Below are positions 14,101-21,846 of a DNA stretch of 64,000 bases, piece after piece (the first letter of the stretch is position 1; each line of letters starts with the position of its first letter). Origin of the DNA: Deinococcus sp. JMULE3 (GTDB taxonomy: Bacteria; Deinococcota; Deinococci; Deinococcales; Deinococcaceae). Below the pieces are notes generated by a model. That model was not told where the DNA came from and searched no databases. It saw nothing but the letters and a program-made list of their open reading frames with translations. The DNA lies in the NCBI RefSeq assembly GCF_013337115.1, contig NZ_SGWE01000003.1, positions 1 through 64,000 on the forward strand, written 5' to 3'. A program made the translations under genes and the position numbers.

Positions 14101-14249
14101 CGCCCACGGCCCGTCCCGCCCGCCACCTCGCGCGCCTCAGCGAACAGGTCGAACGTGTCCTGCGCGAACCCGCCCTGCGCGCGATGAACACCGGACGCTA
14201 CCCGCGCCCCGCCGCGCCCGCCCTCACGTCCCTCCCCGAGGTCAGCTGA
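14097..14249 (+). CDS. Hypothetical 50-aa basic protein
   Basis: GTG 14097 overlaps the previous stop (GTGA) and its TGA overlaps the next ATG (TGATG). The product has one amphipathic helix (HLARLSEQVERVLREP) and a Pro-rich end. It is supported mainly by the uninterrupted chain of coupled starts. Function unknown. Confidence 0.5.
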   Translation: MTPTARPARHLARLSEQVERVLREPALRAMNTGRYPRPAAPALTSLPEVS

Positions 14250-14485
14250 TGTTCTCACGCCTGCGACTGCGCCGCCGCCCGGCCCCCGCCCCCGCTCCCG
14301 CCCCACTCACCCGCCTGCAGGCCATCAATCTGGAGATCCAGGACCTCGAACGCAGCTGCGCTGCCACCCCCGCTGGGCCACTCGCGGAGGCGCTGCGCCT
14401 CGCGCTGGCCGAGGCCCGGATGGCCCACCAGTACCACAGCGTCCCCCGCATCCTGCCCGCTCCCCGCCCGGAGGTGCGCGCGTGA
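14249..14485 (+). CDS. Hypothetical helical protein, 78 aa
   Basis: ATG 14249 in TGATG overlap with the previous gene. It has an Arg-rich N-terminus, an Ala-Pro linker of six repeats, then one long helix (TRLQAINLEIQDLERS and on). It could be a coiled-coil partner of a neighbouring protein. No family recognised. Confidence 0.55.
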   Translation: MFSRLRLRRRPAPAPAPAPLTRLQAINLEIQDLERSCAATPAGPLAEALRLALAEARMAHQYHSVPRILPAPRPEVRA

Positions 14486-15174
14486 CCGCCGCCCTGCCCG
14501 ACGCCGCCACCGAGCGCGGCCAGCGCGCCGCCCGGACGATCCGCGAGCTGGCCGCGTCCACGAAGCTGCGCGTGCTGGAGATCAGCACGAACGACCTGGG
14601 CGGCGTGCCGATCGCCGCCATGGTCCTGGACGGACAGGGCGCGGCGCTGTACGAGACCCTGATCCGCACGGACCGCCCCATCGACCCCGCCGCGCAGGCG
14701 GTCCACGGCATCAGCGCCACCATGCTGCTGGGCGAGCCGAGCTTCGCCGAGGCGCACGAGGTGCTCGGGCGGCTGCTCGCGCCTGGGCATGACGTGCTGG
14801 TCTGGGCCGCGCCGTTCATCCAGGCCAGCCTGAACCGGGGCGCGGCGGCCGAGGGACTGCCCCGTCTGCCATTCAAACACTGGCAACCCGGCCTTCAGAT
14901 GCTCGTGACCGAGGCGCACGGCACGTACAGCCACCGCCGGTTCGACTTCCTGGACGTGCCGCGCCGCAAGGCCCTCCAAGGCGTCAGGCTGCCTGGCGAC
15001 GCCGCTCCGGAGGGGACCGCGCTGGGCAACGCGCAGCGCACCCTGGCGATGCTCCAGCACTACGCGGGCGGCCACGCGGCCGTGCAGGAGCCGGAACCGG
15101 TGGTCGAGCTGCACTGCCCGGGGTGCGGCGCTCCGGAGTCCCTGTGCGAGTGCGACGGCCAGGGGCGCACGTGA
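14482..15174 (+). CDS. DnaQ-like exonuclease fold with a degenerate active site
   Basis: 230 aa, GTG 14482 (GTGA overlap). The layout is that of DEDDh 3'-5' exonucleases: a first strand, an AQAVHGIS segment where the family has A-x-x-IHGIT, then a VWAAPFI segment and a final helix. But the metal ligands are gone: the Exo I D-x-E is VLEISTNDL, the Exo II Asp is replaced by Ile/Gln, and the Exo III H-x4-D reads GNAQRTLA. It is probably a non-catalytic nucleic-acid-binding paralogue. A C-terminal CPGC-x5-LCEC ribbon adds a likely zinc site. Confidence 0.55.
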   Translation: MTAALPDAATERGQRAARTIRELAASTKLRVLEISTNDLGGVPIAAMVLDGQGAALYETLIRTDRPIDPAAQAVHGISATMLLGEPSFAEAHEVLGRLLAPGHDVLVWAAPFIQASLNRGAAAEGLPRLPFKHWQPGLQMLVTEAHGTYSHRRFDFLDVPRRKALQGVRLPGDAAPEGTALGNAQRTLAMLQHYAGGHAAVQEPEPVVELHCPGCGAPESLCECDGQGRT

Positions 15175-15929
15175 CAGAGCGTGAGGCGCTGCTGGAGGGC
15201 ATCACCCTCGTGGCGCGGCGCGGTCCGGTGACGCTGGCAGACGTCGCTCAGCGCTACCGGCTGCCGGTCAACGCAGCCTGGGCGCTGGTTCAGACCCTGC
15301 TGGAGCGCGGCGTGCTGGTGCGCGGCGGGCGGGTACCGGTGAAGCGGGGACGTCCACGCCGCGGCTTCGTGCTGACGGTCGTCGAGCCGGTCTCGTCACA
15401 CCGGGCGCACACCCGCATTCCCGCATTAAATGACATCATTAGAGACATGGAAACCAGCCCATACGACGCCGTGCACGCCGCCAACCAGACCGACAAGGGC
15501 CTGCGCTACACCCTGACCGACCTCGTGGAATTCCCCACCCTCGACGGCGGCGGCTACAACGCCAAGCTCCGCGAATACGGCCAGATCATCGGCTGGGTCA
15601 CCGACGCGGGCGACGGCGGCGAACCCACCGTCCACGTCGAGGAAGCCCACCTCGACGCCTACCTCGCGCACCTCGCGCGGCTGGCACCCGCCGTGCACGA
15701 CGCCGAGGCCCTGCTGCTGCTCGACCTGAGCGACAACGAGGACATGGAGTCCCGCTCCCGGACGAAGACCATGCTGCGCCTCGAAGGGATCGACGACCTC
15801 GGCTTCCACCCCGTCATGCAGTTCAGCAAGTCCGGCATGACCCGCGAGCGCCTCGTGCGCCACCGCGACATCACCACCGAACACACCCACTTCTGGCAGT
15901 CCGGCCACGGCTGGATGCCCCTGCGCTGA
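15171..15929 (+). CDS. Winged-helix domain continuing without a stop into a second protein
   Basis: From GTG 15171 (GTGA overlap) residues 1-75 form a winged helix (VTLADVAQRYRLPVNAAWALV). The frame then passes, with no stop, straight through a copy of the recurrent promoter (15407-15446) and continues into the METSPYD protein. In other units the promoter supplies a TAA for the gene before it (CCCGCATAA); here one extra T puts that TAA out of frame. So a 252-aa fusion and a shorter 160-aa protein may both be made. Confidence 0.5.
   Translation: MTEREALLEGITLVARRGPVTLADVAQRYRLPVNAAWALVQTLLERGVLVRGGRVPVKRGRPRRGFVLTVVEPVSSHRAHTRIPALNDIIRDMETSPYDAVHAANQTDKGLRYTLTDLVEFPTLDGGGYNAKLREYGQIIGWVTDAGDGGEPTVHVEEAHLDAYLAHLARLAPAVHDAEALLLLDLSDNEDMESRSRTKTMLRLEGIDDLGFHPVMQFSKSGMTRERLVRHRDITTEHTHFWQSGHGWMPLR
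15407..15446 (+). promoter_or_regulatory. Recurrent leaderless promoter, copy 1
   Basis: GCACACC, then CCCGCATTAAATGA, then CATCAT 7 nt before ATG 15447. It matches the block found before eight other genes. Here it lies inside an open reading frame. Confidence 0.7.
15447..15929 (+). CDS. Hypothetical 160-aa protein, motif-promoter gene
   Basis: ATG 15447 is the start predicted by the recurrent promoter (7 nt after CATCAT), independent of the fused upstream frame. The protein is acidic, alpha/beta and soluble, with a run DAEALLLLDLSDNED and a His-rich end (TEHTHFWQSGHGW) that could bind metal. It ends before a hairpin and the ParB-domain gene. No family recognised. Confidence 0.65.
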   Translation: METSPYDAVHAANQTDKGLRYTLTDLVEFPTLDGGGYNAKLREYGQIIGWVTDAGDGGEPTVHVEEAHLDAYLAHLARLAPAVHDAEALLLLDLSDNEDMESRSRTKTMLRLEGIDDLGFHPVMQFSKSGMTRERLVRHRDITTEHTHFWQSGHGWMPLR

Positions 15930-15942
15930 ACCACAAACCCCA

Positions 15943-15966
15943 GGGGGACCGCCCGGGTCCCCCTTT
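15943..15966 (+). terminator. Hairpin with short T tail, or leader hairpin
   Basis: GGGGGACC and GGTCCCCC pair around a short GC loop, followed by TTT. It ends the METSPYD gene and immediately precedes a 21-bp leader block with the ribosome-binding site of the next gene. A similar hairpin-plus-leader arrangement occurs at 30035-30091, so it may serve translation or mRNA stability rather than termination. Confidence 0.45.
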
Positions 15967-15987
15967 CCCCACCCCCGTCAAAGGAGC
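15967..15987 (+). repeat. Shared 21-bp leader/RBS block, copy 1
   Basis: CCCCACCCCCGTCAAAGGAG plus C is identical to 30071-30091. In both places it sits 6 nt before an ATG and just after a GC-rich hairpin. It contains the AAAGGAG ribosome-binding site. Confidence 0.6.
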
Positions 15988-15993
15988 CTGACC

Positions 15994-17991
15994 ATGCCCA
16001 CCACAGCCCCCACCGCCCCGGCCGCCGCCACGACCGGATGGATGCACCCCAACAACAGCCACGTCGCACACTGGTACGACGGCAGCCGAGTCCTGTGTGG
16101 CCGCACCGTGCCCACGGGCACCCAGATCGTCAACACCGACCCCCACGCCGACGTCAAGAAGTGCCTGAAGTGCAGCGCTTCTGTCGCCAAGCTGCCCGCA
16201 CCTGTCGCCGCAGGTACCGAACCGACCGCGACGGAAGAACTGCCAGACACACCCACTCCCGCCCCCACCATCAATCTCACGCCGGGCACCCTCGGCCTGC
16301 ACGCCGTGCCACTGCACCAGACCGCCCGCAGCGGCTGCAACGTCCGCAGCCACTACGACTCTGCCGCAATCGAGGAACTCGCCGCCAGCCTGCGTGCCGA
16401 GGGGCAGATCGAGAACGCCACTGGCCGCTGGAACGCCGACGAGCAGGTCGAGATCGTCGCCGGTGAATCCCGCCGCCGCGCGCAGCTGCTACGCCAGGAA
16501 CAGGGCGACACGGACCTGACCCTGCTGGTCAACGTCCGCCAGCTCACCGACGCCGAGGCCCTGAGCATCAGCGCCACCGAGAACATGCGCCGCCGCAACA
16601 TGACCGCCCTGGAGGAGTGCGAGGCCATGCACCGCCTGAACGACGCGGGCCGCAGCGTCGAGGACCTCCAGATCATGTTCGGGTACAAGTCCGCGCAACC
16701 AGTCGCCGACCGCATCCTCGTGGCTCGGCTGCTGCACACCACCCCGCGCGACCTGCTGGACCGCGGCGAACTGAGCCTCGCGCAGGCCGTGATCATCGCC
16801 CGCGCACCCGGCCAGGATCTCCAGCTGAGCATGACCAGCGAGGCCACCCGCCGCCACAACCCGGCCAGCGCGACCGACCTGTCCCAGCAGCTCACGCGAG
16901 GGCAGTTCCTGGTCAAGACGGCGAAGTTCAACGTCGAGAAGAGCGGTCTGGAGGTCGTAAGCGATCTGTTCGGCGCATTCGAGCCGTACTTCAAGGACAA
17001 GGGCAAGGCCCTGAACGCGCAGATCGAATGGGCGAACGCCCGCGCCGAGAAGGCCCGCGCGAAGGGCAAGCATCCCTTCGTCGCCGTCGAGAGCGGGGGA
17101 GGCGGCGCGTACGGCACACTCGACGGGGGGCGGAAGTACCAGTACTCGTACACGTCGGACGCCAACGGCCTGATCTTCTACATCAACACCAACGACGGCA
17201 GCGTCAGTGAGGAGACCCACTACCGCCTGAAGGCCAGCGCGAAGCAGGAGGCCGTGAAGGCTGGGCAAGCCAAGGCCGACGCGCCGGCCCGCCCCATCTC
17301 GGACGCTGCGTACCAGGAAGCCCATGAGCGCCGCGCGCTGGCCCTGCGTGAGTCTGTGGTGGGCAACACCCACGTGACCCTGGCCCTGACTGTCTGGGGC
17401 CTGCTGGTGAATGACAGCGTCGGCATGGTGAAGCACGGCGAGGTGAACGGACTGCCCAGGGACCTCGCGGGCATGCCCGAACTCGCGGCGGCCGTCGAGC
17501 GGCTACGCGACCGCATCCGCCCCGGCACGCATGCCAAGGGCACGGCTTACAACCAGCACCCGCTGCTGAGCGGCAACAGCACGGCCGAGCGCCAGCCCAT
17601 GCTGGAACTGCTGCTGTCCTTCACCGACCAGGACCTCCTGGAATGCCTGAACACGCTCACGGCCCTGTCTGCCTACGACTGGCCCCAGTACAACAACCAG
17701 CACGAAGTGCGCGCCGAGTACTCGTACCTTGCCAGCCTGACCGACGCTCCCCAGCGGCTCGCCGCGAACTTCACCCTCTCCGACGAGTGGCTCAAGCGGT
17801 ACCCGCGCGAATCGCTGCTGGCCCTGGCCGGGGAAGCCGGGCTGGAACTGGCGCCGCTGGAGGCCTGCAAAACCCAGAAGGAGATGCGCGCCCTGATTGT
17901 CGAGCAGGCTGACCGCCTGCACCGCGAAGGGTTCGTGCCCAGCCTGCTGCGCTTCCCCGAGCTTCCCGCGAAGGCGGCGGCCCATGCCTGA
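15994..17991 (+). CDS. ParB/KorB-like domain protein, 665 aa
   Basis: ATG 15994, AAAGGAG 7 nt upstream. Residues 15-65 hold a small zinc site (VLCGRTV ... KKCLKC). Residues 105-200 form the ParB N-domain with the GESRRRAQL box and a following ATENMRRRNMTALEE, and then a KorB-like HTH region. The last 400 residues are helical and unknown. ParB-like NTPases bind parS sites as CTP clamps; phage members may act in segregation or transcription control. It is not next to the ParA gene at 28 kb. Much longer than ordinary ParB (about 300 aa). Confidence 0.7.
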   Translation: MPTTAPTAPAAATTGWMHPNNSHVAHWYDGSRVLCGRTVPTGTQIVNTDPHADVKKCLKCSASVAKLPAPVAAGTEPTATEELPDTPTPAPTINLTPGTLGLHAVPLHQTARSGCNVRSHYDSAAIEELAASLRAEGQIENATGRWNADEQVEIVAGESRRRAQLLRQEQGDTDLTLLVNVRQLTDAEALSISATENMRRRNMTALEECEAMHRLNDAGRSVEDLQIMFGYKSAQPVADRILVARLLHTTPRDLLDRGELSLAQAVIIARAPGQDLQLSMTSEATRRHNPASATDLSQQLTRGQFLVKTAKFNVEKSGLEVVSDLFGAFEPYFKDKGKALNAQIEWANARAEKARAKGKHPFVAVESGGGGAYGTLDGGRKYQYSYTSDANGLIFYINTNDGSVSEETHYRLKASAKQEAVKAGQAKADAPARPISDAAYQEAHERRALALRESVVGNTHVTLALTVWGLLVNDSVGMVKHGEVNGLPRDLAGMPELAAAVERLRDRIRPGTHAKGTAYNQHPLLSGNSTAERQPMLELLLSFTDQDLLECLNTLTALSAYDWPQYNNQHEVRAEYSYLASLTDAPQRLAANFTLSDEWLKRYPRESLLALAGEAGLELAPLEACKTQKEMRALIVEQADRLHREGFVPSLLRFPELPAKAAAHA

Positions 17992-18259
17992 CCTGTCCCT
18001 CACGCGCATCCCCGCGCCCCTGCTGGGGCAGCCCGAGCGGGTCGGGCTGGCCGTGCTCGGCAGCGTGATCATCGCCCACGTCGGCACGTCCTCCAGCGCG
18101 GATCTGTTCGAGGCGGGCTGGCAGGCCCGTCTGGATCAGCAGCGCCGCAACGGGCCGGGGCGCCGCCCCCGCTGGCGCACCGGCTGGGATCACGCCAACA
18201 CCTACCTGGCAGGCCTGATCGCCGCCCAGCAACCCACGGAATGGGCGGAGAGCGCATGA
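17984..18259 (+). CDS. Hypothetical 91-aa protein
   Basis: ATG 17984 overlaps the end of the ParB-like gene by 8 bp. The product is mixed, with a hydrophobic strand (VGLAVLGSVIIAHVGT) and a basic, Trp-containing C-half. Coupled to the following gene by ATGA. Function unknown. Confidence 0.6.
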   Translation: MPDLSLTRIPAPLLGQPERVGLAVLGSVIIAHVGTSSSADLFEAGWQARLDQQRRNGPGRRPRWRTGWDHANTYLAGLIAAQQPTEWAESA

Positions 18260-18690
18260 CCCTGCCCCTGAACTGTCCTGAAGACTTCAGCCAGGCCCTG
18301 GACGTCGGCGACCGGGTCAGCATGGCCAGCACTGGCCGACCCGGCGTGGTCGTGGCCGTGGAGGGTGAGCGGGGGAGCGAGCGTCACCACGTGGACTGGG
18401 AAGTGCTCACCGACCGGCGGGACAACTTGCGCAACGGCTGGCTCCGCATGGCGCTGCGCCGCACCGGCGGAGGCCTGCAGCCGGGCGACTGGGTCAGGGT
18501 CTACGGGCACGGGGAACCTCTCAGCTCGCCGGACACAACCACGTTCGATGGGGATATCGGTCTCATCCTCGACGAGTTCAGTGAGCATGGCGGTCCGGAC
18601 TTCCTGGTCGCGGTGCGCACCCAGGTCGGCCTGTACACCTGCCGGACCGAGCAGCTCGAACGCATCACCCGCGCAGAGGCGTTCGCGTGA
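18256..18690 (+). CDS. Hypothetical protein with two SH3-like barrels, 144 aa
   Basis: ATG 18256 (ATGA overlap). Two segments, residues 15-45 (LDVGDRVSMASTGRPGVVVAVEG) and 75-105 (LQPGDWVRVYGHGEP then DIGLILDEF), read as KOW/SH3-like beta barrels that bind RNA or protein. This is a pattern-based call. It is cotranscribed with the ParB-like gene. Confidence 0.5.
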   Translation: MTLPLNCPEDFSQALDVGDRVSMASTGRPGVVVAVEGERGSERHHVDWEVLTDRRDNLRNGWLRMALRRTGGGLQPGDWVRVYGHGEPLSSPDTTTFDGDIGLILDEFSEHGGPDFLVAVRTQVGLYTCRTEQLERITRAEAFA

Positions 18691-18929
18691 CGCCGACCGA
18701 CCCGCCCGCCGTGCTGGTGGTCAAGGCCCAGGCCCGCGCCATGAGCCAGCTGCTCAAGGCCCAGGGGCACGCCGACGTCGCCTACTCGACCTGCCTGCAT
18801 GAACTGAGCCTGCAGGCCGGATTCGAGAACTGGCAGGCCTACAGCGCCACCCTGCGCAAAGCGGCCGGTCTGCCCCCGAAGCGCCAGCTCACCCGCGACG
18901 CCCAGCAGCGCCGCCTGGAGCGCGCGTGA
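18687..18929 (+). CDS. Small helical protein, 80 aa
   Basis: GTG 18687 (GTGA overlap). The segment HADVAYSTCLHELSLQAGFENW resembles the short helical N-domain of glyoxalase-related phage proteins, in which a pattern L-x-x-A-x-x-GF-x-x-W recurs. The C-terminus is basic. Probably a nucleic-acid- or protein-binding module; function unknown. Confidence 0.5.
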   Translation: MTPTDPPAVLVVKAQARAMSQLLKAQGHADVAYSTCLHELSLQAGFENWQAYSATLRKAAGLPPKRQLTRDAQQRRLERA

Positions 18930-19264
18930 GCACCTTCCACGTCCTGCTGCACTACATTCCCGCCGCGCTGCGGGCCGAACGCGGCCCGCTGGCCATCGAG
19001 CAGCTGCCCGCCCGCCTGAACGCCGGGCCGATCAAGGCCAGTCAGCTGCGGCACGCCCTGAACATCCTGCGGGTGCATGACGTCATCCGGCGCGTGCCGG
19101 TCACGCCCCTGGTGCTGGCCGAGCTGACCCGCCAGGGCGTCGAGCGGCTGCCCGTGCACGGCTATGAACTCACCGGGAATCCCCGCGCCCACGAGTTCAC
19201 CGCGTGGCTCGACGACATTGCGACCCCGAGCCGCCGCAGCGGGACACTCCGGAGATCCGCGTGA
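18926..19264 (+). CDS. Winged-helix-like protein, 112 aa
   Basis: GTG 18926 (GTGA overlap). Residues 20-75 fit a winged helix (LAIEQLPARLNAGPIKASQL then HALNILRVHDVIRRVPV). A basic C-terminus follows. It is likely a DNA-binding accessory in the ParB-like operon; target unknown. Confidence 0.5.
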   Translation: MSTFHVLLHYIPAALRAERGPLAIEQLPARLNAGPIKASQLRHALNILRVHDVIRRVPVTPLVLAELTRQGVERLPVHGYELTGNPRAHEFTAWLDDIATPSRRSGTLRRSA

Positions 19265-19277
19265 ACCGGGAGGCGAC

Positions 19278-19823
19278 GTGCACGTCCTGATCGCCCGCGC
19301 CCCCGGCGGCACCACGCACGCGGTGAGCTGCGAGACCTCGGCCGAGTTCGGCGCGCGCTTCGTCCGGACGATGGAGGTGCAGGGCTGCGCGGTCGAGCGG
19401 CTCACCCTGACCGAGTACGCGGCGCGGCGTGGTCTGGGCACCGTGCCCGTCCCGAAGGGCGCGCCCTGGGCGGAGGAGGTGTCCGACGTAGAGGGGCCCG
19501 CGCCGGTCGACGAAGTGCCCGCCCCTGCCGAGGCGGAATGCCCGACTGCGGATCTGCCGGCACTGGATCTGGCGGTGGGAGACGCGGTGCAGGCCAGCGT
19601 GATCGGCGCGGCGACCGTCACCCACGTCCTGGCCTACCCGGACGGCACGCGCCTCGCGGTCGCCCGGTCCCGGGTCGGGGAGCAGCTGCTGCGGCCCGGC
19701 ACGTACACCCGCGCGGATCTGTCCGCCGCGGCCCCCGCTCCCACCCCCCCAGCGCCGCTGCCTGCGCCCGTCGATGTGCCCAGCCCCGCCCCGAAACCGA
19801 CGGTCATGCCGTCCCTGTTCTGA
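19278..19823 (+). CDS. Hypothetical protein, 181 aa, Pro/Ala-rich linker
   Basis: GTG 19278 with GGGAGG 5 nt upstream. The N-terminal 60 residues are alpha/beta. A Pro/Glu/Ala linker and a second beta-rich domain (LAVGDAVQASVIGAATVTHV) follow, then a Pro-rich tail. Two-domain layout; no family recognised. Cotranscribed with its neighbours. Confidence 0.55.
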   Translation: MHVLIARAPGGTTHAVSCETSAEFGARFVRTMEVQGCAVERLTLTEYAARRGLGTVPVPKGAPWAEEVSDVEGPAPVDEVPAPAEAECPTADLPALDLAVGDAVQASVIGAATVTHVLAYPDGTRLAVARSRVGEQLLRPGTYTRADLSAAAPAPTPPAPLPAPVDVPSPAPKPTVMPSLF

Positions 19824-19842
19824 CCCCACCCGGAGGCCTCCC

Positions 19843-20874
19843 ATGTTCGAACTCAGCGACCACAAACCGTTTCCCGTCGTCAGCGACACCCTGAAGGAGT
19901 TCCTCGCGCACAAGAAGGCGAGCGCCCCGCTGGGCAGGTCCGTGCAGGAGGTCGTGGCGCAGGGCATGACCGTGCCCGTCCCGCCTGGCGTGAAGGAGGA
20001 GCACGTCGAGGCGGCCATCGCGCTGGCCCACAAGCTCCAGAGCATGCCGATGCGGGATAAGGGCGTGCTGGCGCAGCTCGCCAGCCAGTTCACCGCGGAG
20101 TACTTCAAGAAGCACGGGCAGGGCGCGACCGGTCTCCTGCTCGAAGTCGCCATCGACGCGTACGTCGAACTGATGTGTCAGGTCGGCCTGGTGCACACGG
20201 TCGGCCACTCGGAGGAAATCACCCGCCGCCGCCTCGTGGGCCGGCTCCCGGCCTTCGTGACGATGTTCCAGGGCGTCGAACGACGCATCGGCAGCCTGAT
20301 GGCGCAGCTGGTGAACGACCAGCTCGGCGAGGAACTCGTGCGCCTGGACGGCCTGCTGAACGACGAACGCGAACTGATGAGCGGCGCGGCCGAACGCGCC
20401 CAGGCCGACGCGACCGCCGAGCGGCGCCGCGCCGACGCCCTGCAGGCCCAGCTGGAACAGGCCAAGGCGCAGGCCGCGGGCCGCGAGGCAGAACTGGAAC
20501 GCACCCTGGCCAGCGAGCGCGCCGCGACGATCCGGCGTGAACGGGAGTGGAATGAGGCGCGGCGCCGCCTGGAGGACGACAAGGCCGCCGCGCAGCGGGT
20601 CGCGGCTCAGCTCAACGCGGAACTCCAGCAGCGGGACGAGGCGCAGGGCCTCACCGGCGTGCAGGAGACCGTCACGCTGGCCAGCGCGCTCGAAGCCATG
20701 AGCCTGCGGCGGTTCCTGATCGATCAGGGCCTCCAGGCGTCGGTGCAGCGCGCCGTGGTGACCTGCCCGGCCGGGATCTCTGCCGCGGCGGTCGAGGCGT
20801 GGCGGGCCCTGTTCCCGGACGCGGCCGCGCAGCGCGCCCAGCTCCGCGCCGCCGTCGCGCAGGCCGCCGCGTAA
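19843..20874 (+). CDS. Coiled-coil protein, 343 aa
   Basis: ATG 19843, GGAGG 6 nt upstream. Residues 1-150 are a helical globular part. Residues about 170-280 are a continuous heptad coiled coil rich in Ala, Glu, Arg and Gln (ERRRADALQAQLEQAKAQA and on), and the end is helical. No membrane segment. Last high-GC gene of the ParB-like operon, before the low-GC moron. Could scaffold a partition or replication complex; this is inference. Confidence 0.65.
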   Translation: MFELSDHKPFPVVSDTLKEFLAHKKASAPLGRSVQEVVAQGMTVPVPPGVKEEHVEAAIALAHKLQSMPMRDKGVLAQLASQFTAEYFKKHGQGATGLLLEVAIDAYVELMCQVGLVHTVGHSEEITRRRLVGRLPAFVTMFQGVERRIGSLMAQLVNDQLGEELVRLDGLLNDERELMSGAAERAQADATAERRRADALQAQLEQAKAQAAGREAELERTLASERAATIRREREWNEARRRLEDDKAAAQRVAAQLNAELQQRDEAQGLTGVQETVTLASALEAMSLRRFLIDQGLQASVQRAVVTCPAGISAAAVEAWRALFPDAAAQRAQLRAAVAQAAA

Positions 20875-21004
20875 GTGAGGTCAGGCACCTGTGGAATTTC
20901 TCTTTCTGGTGCTTGAACCTGCGATCAGAAGATGCGCTGTGCGGCGTCCACGGACGTGCACAGTTTGCGCCGGCACTCCCTCTCACTCCGGCTAAAGTGT
21001 GTCA

Positions 21005-21652
21005 ATGCTGAAATCGAAAAAGCTCAGAGTGGAGCTCTACCAGATCTCCCTGTTCATATCCATAGCCATTATCATTTCTCTTTTTGCGTATGGCTATATC
21101 AGAGAGCTGAAGCCACTACCTCAGGGAAACAAGGACACTTTCGAGGCCTACTCTTACGCTTTCTTTGGTCCCATCAGCATCATACTTTCGGCGTGCTTTT
21201 CTTTTCTCGTCTATCGGGTAAGTCGCGAGTTGAACGATATGGAAAAAGAAAGGATCGATCGGGAAAAGCGAATTAAGATCGTCCTCAGAACCAACGCGGA
21301 AGGCAATCTTCAAATCGTCAACATGAGCCCTTCTCCAGTTTATGTGATCGGATTGAGTTACTATAATTCCAAGTATCCCGAAAAGAGAGATCTTGTGGTT
21401 GATAAATCGTTTGATGGCGGAAATCTGGATGTGGGCGGACAGATCAACATCCAAAAACCGGATTGGGATAATTTTTTCAAAAACAACTTGCCCGCAGATG
21501 ATTCAAGAGAGGGGATCAGTGTCAGGTTTTACCATACCGGGTATGACAACAAACTTGAAACTGTGCATTTTATCAGTTTTTCGGACAGTAGGGATAAGAA
21601 TCATTCCAGATTCGACGTCGACAAGACAGAATTTAAAGAGATTATCGTCTAG
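21005..21652 (+). CDS. Low-GC two-pass membrane protein (moron)
   Basis: 215 aa, ATG 21005, 6 nt after TAAAGT, so leaderless with its own promoter. Two membrane segments at about residues 12-30 and 50-70, a short basic coiled stretch (NDMEKERIDREKRIK), then a cytoplasmic beta-rich domain. Its GC content is far below that of its neighbours, with AAA/TTT codons throughout, showing recent transfer. A strong terminator follows at 21755. Such isolated, self-contained membrane genes in prophages are often superinfection-exclusion or host-fitness morons; no direct evidence here. Confidence 0.65.
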   Translation: MLKSKKLRVELYQISLFISIAIIISLFAYGYIRELKPLPQGNKDTFEAYSYAFFGPISIILSACFSFLVYRVSRELNDMEKERIDREKRIKIVLRTNAEGNLQIVNMSPSPVYVIGLSYYNSKYPEKRDLVVDKSFDGGNLDVGGQINIQKPDWDNFFKNNLPADDSREGISVRFYHTGYDNKLETVHFISFSDSRDKNHSRFDVDKTEFKEIIV

Positions 21653-21754
21653 TCGGATTCATTGGCGCTTGCTCGACAGTCAATCACGGGGCACCGGACG
21701 CCTCGACGGAGCAGGCAAAGGTTTCAGGCGCGGGCCAGCAAAAACCCCTGGTGC

Positions 21755-21789
21755 AGGGGGAGCGCGTGACGCGCTCCCCCTTTGTTTTT
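21755..21789 (+). terminator. Strong intrinsic terminator
   Basis: AGGGGGAGCGC, loop GTGAC, GCGCTCCCCCT, then TTGTTTTT. The 11-bp GC stem with U-tract is a textbook rho-independent terminator closing the ParB-like operon and the moron, 20 bp before promoter copy 2. Confidence 0.85.
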
Positions 21790-21807
21790 CCGCACTGCAC
21801 ACACTCC

Positions 21808-21846
21808 GCACACCACCCGCCCCGCATAAATTGGCATCATATAGGC
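21808..21846 (+). promoter_or_regulatory. Recurrent leaderless promoter, copy 2
   Basis: GCACACCACC, then CCCCGCATAAATTGG, then CATCAT 6 nt before ATG 21847. Confidence 0.75.
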
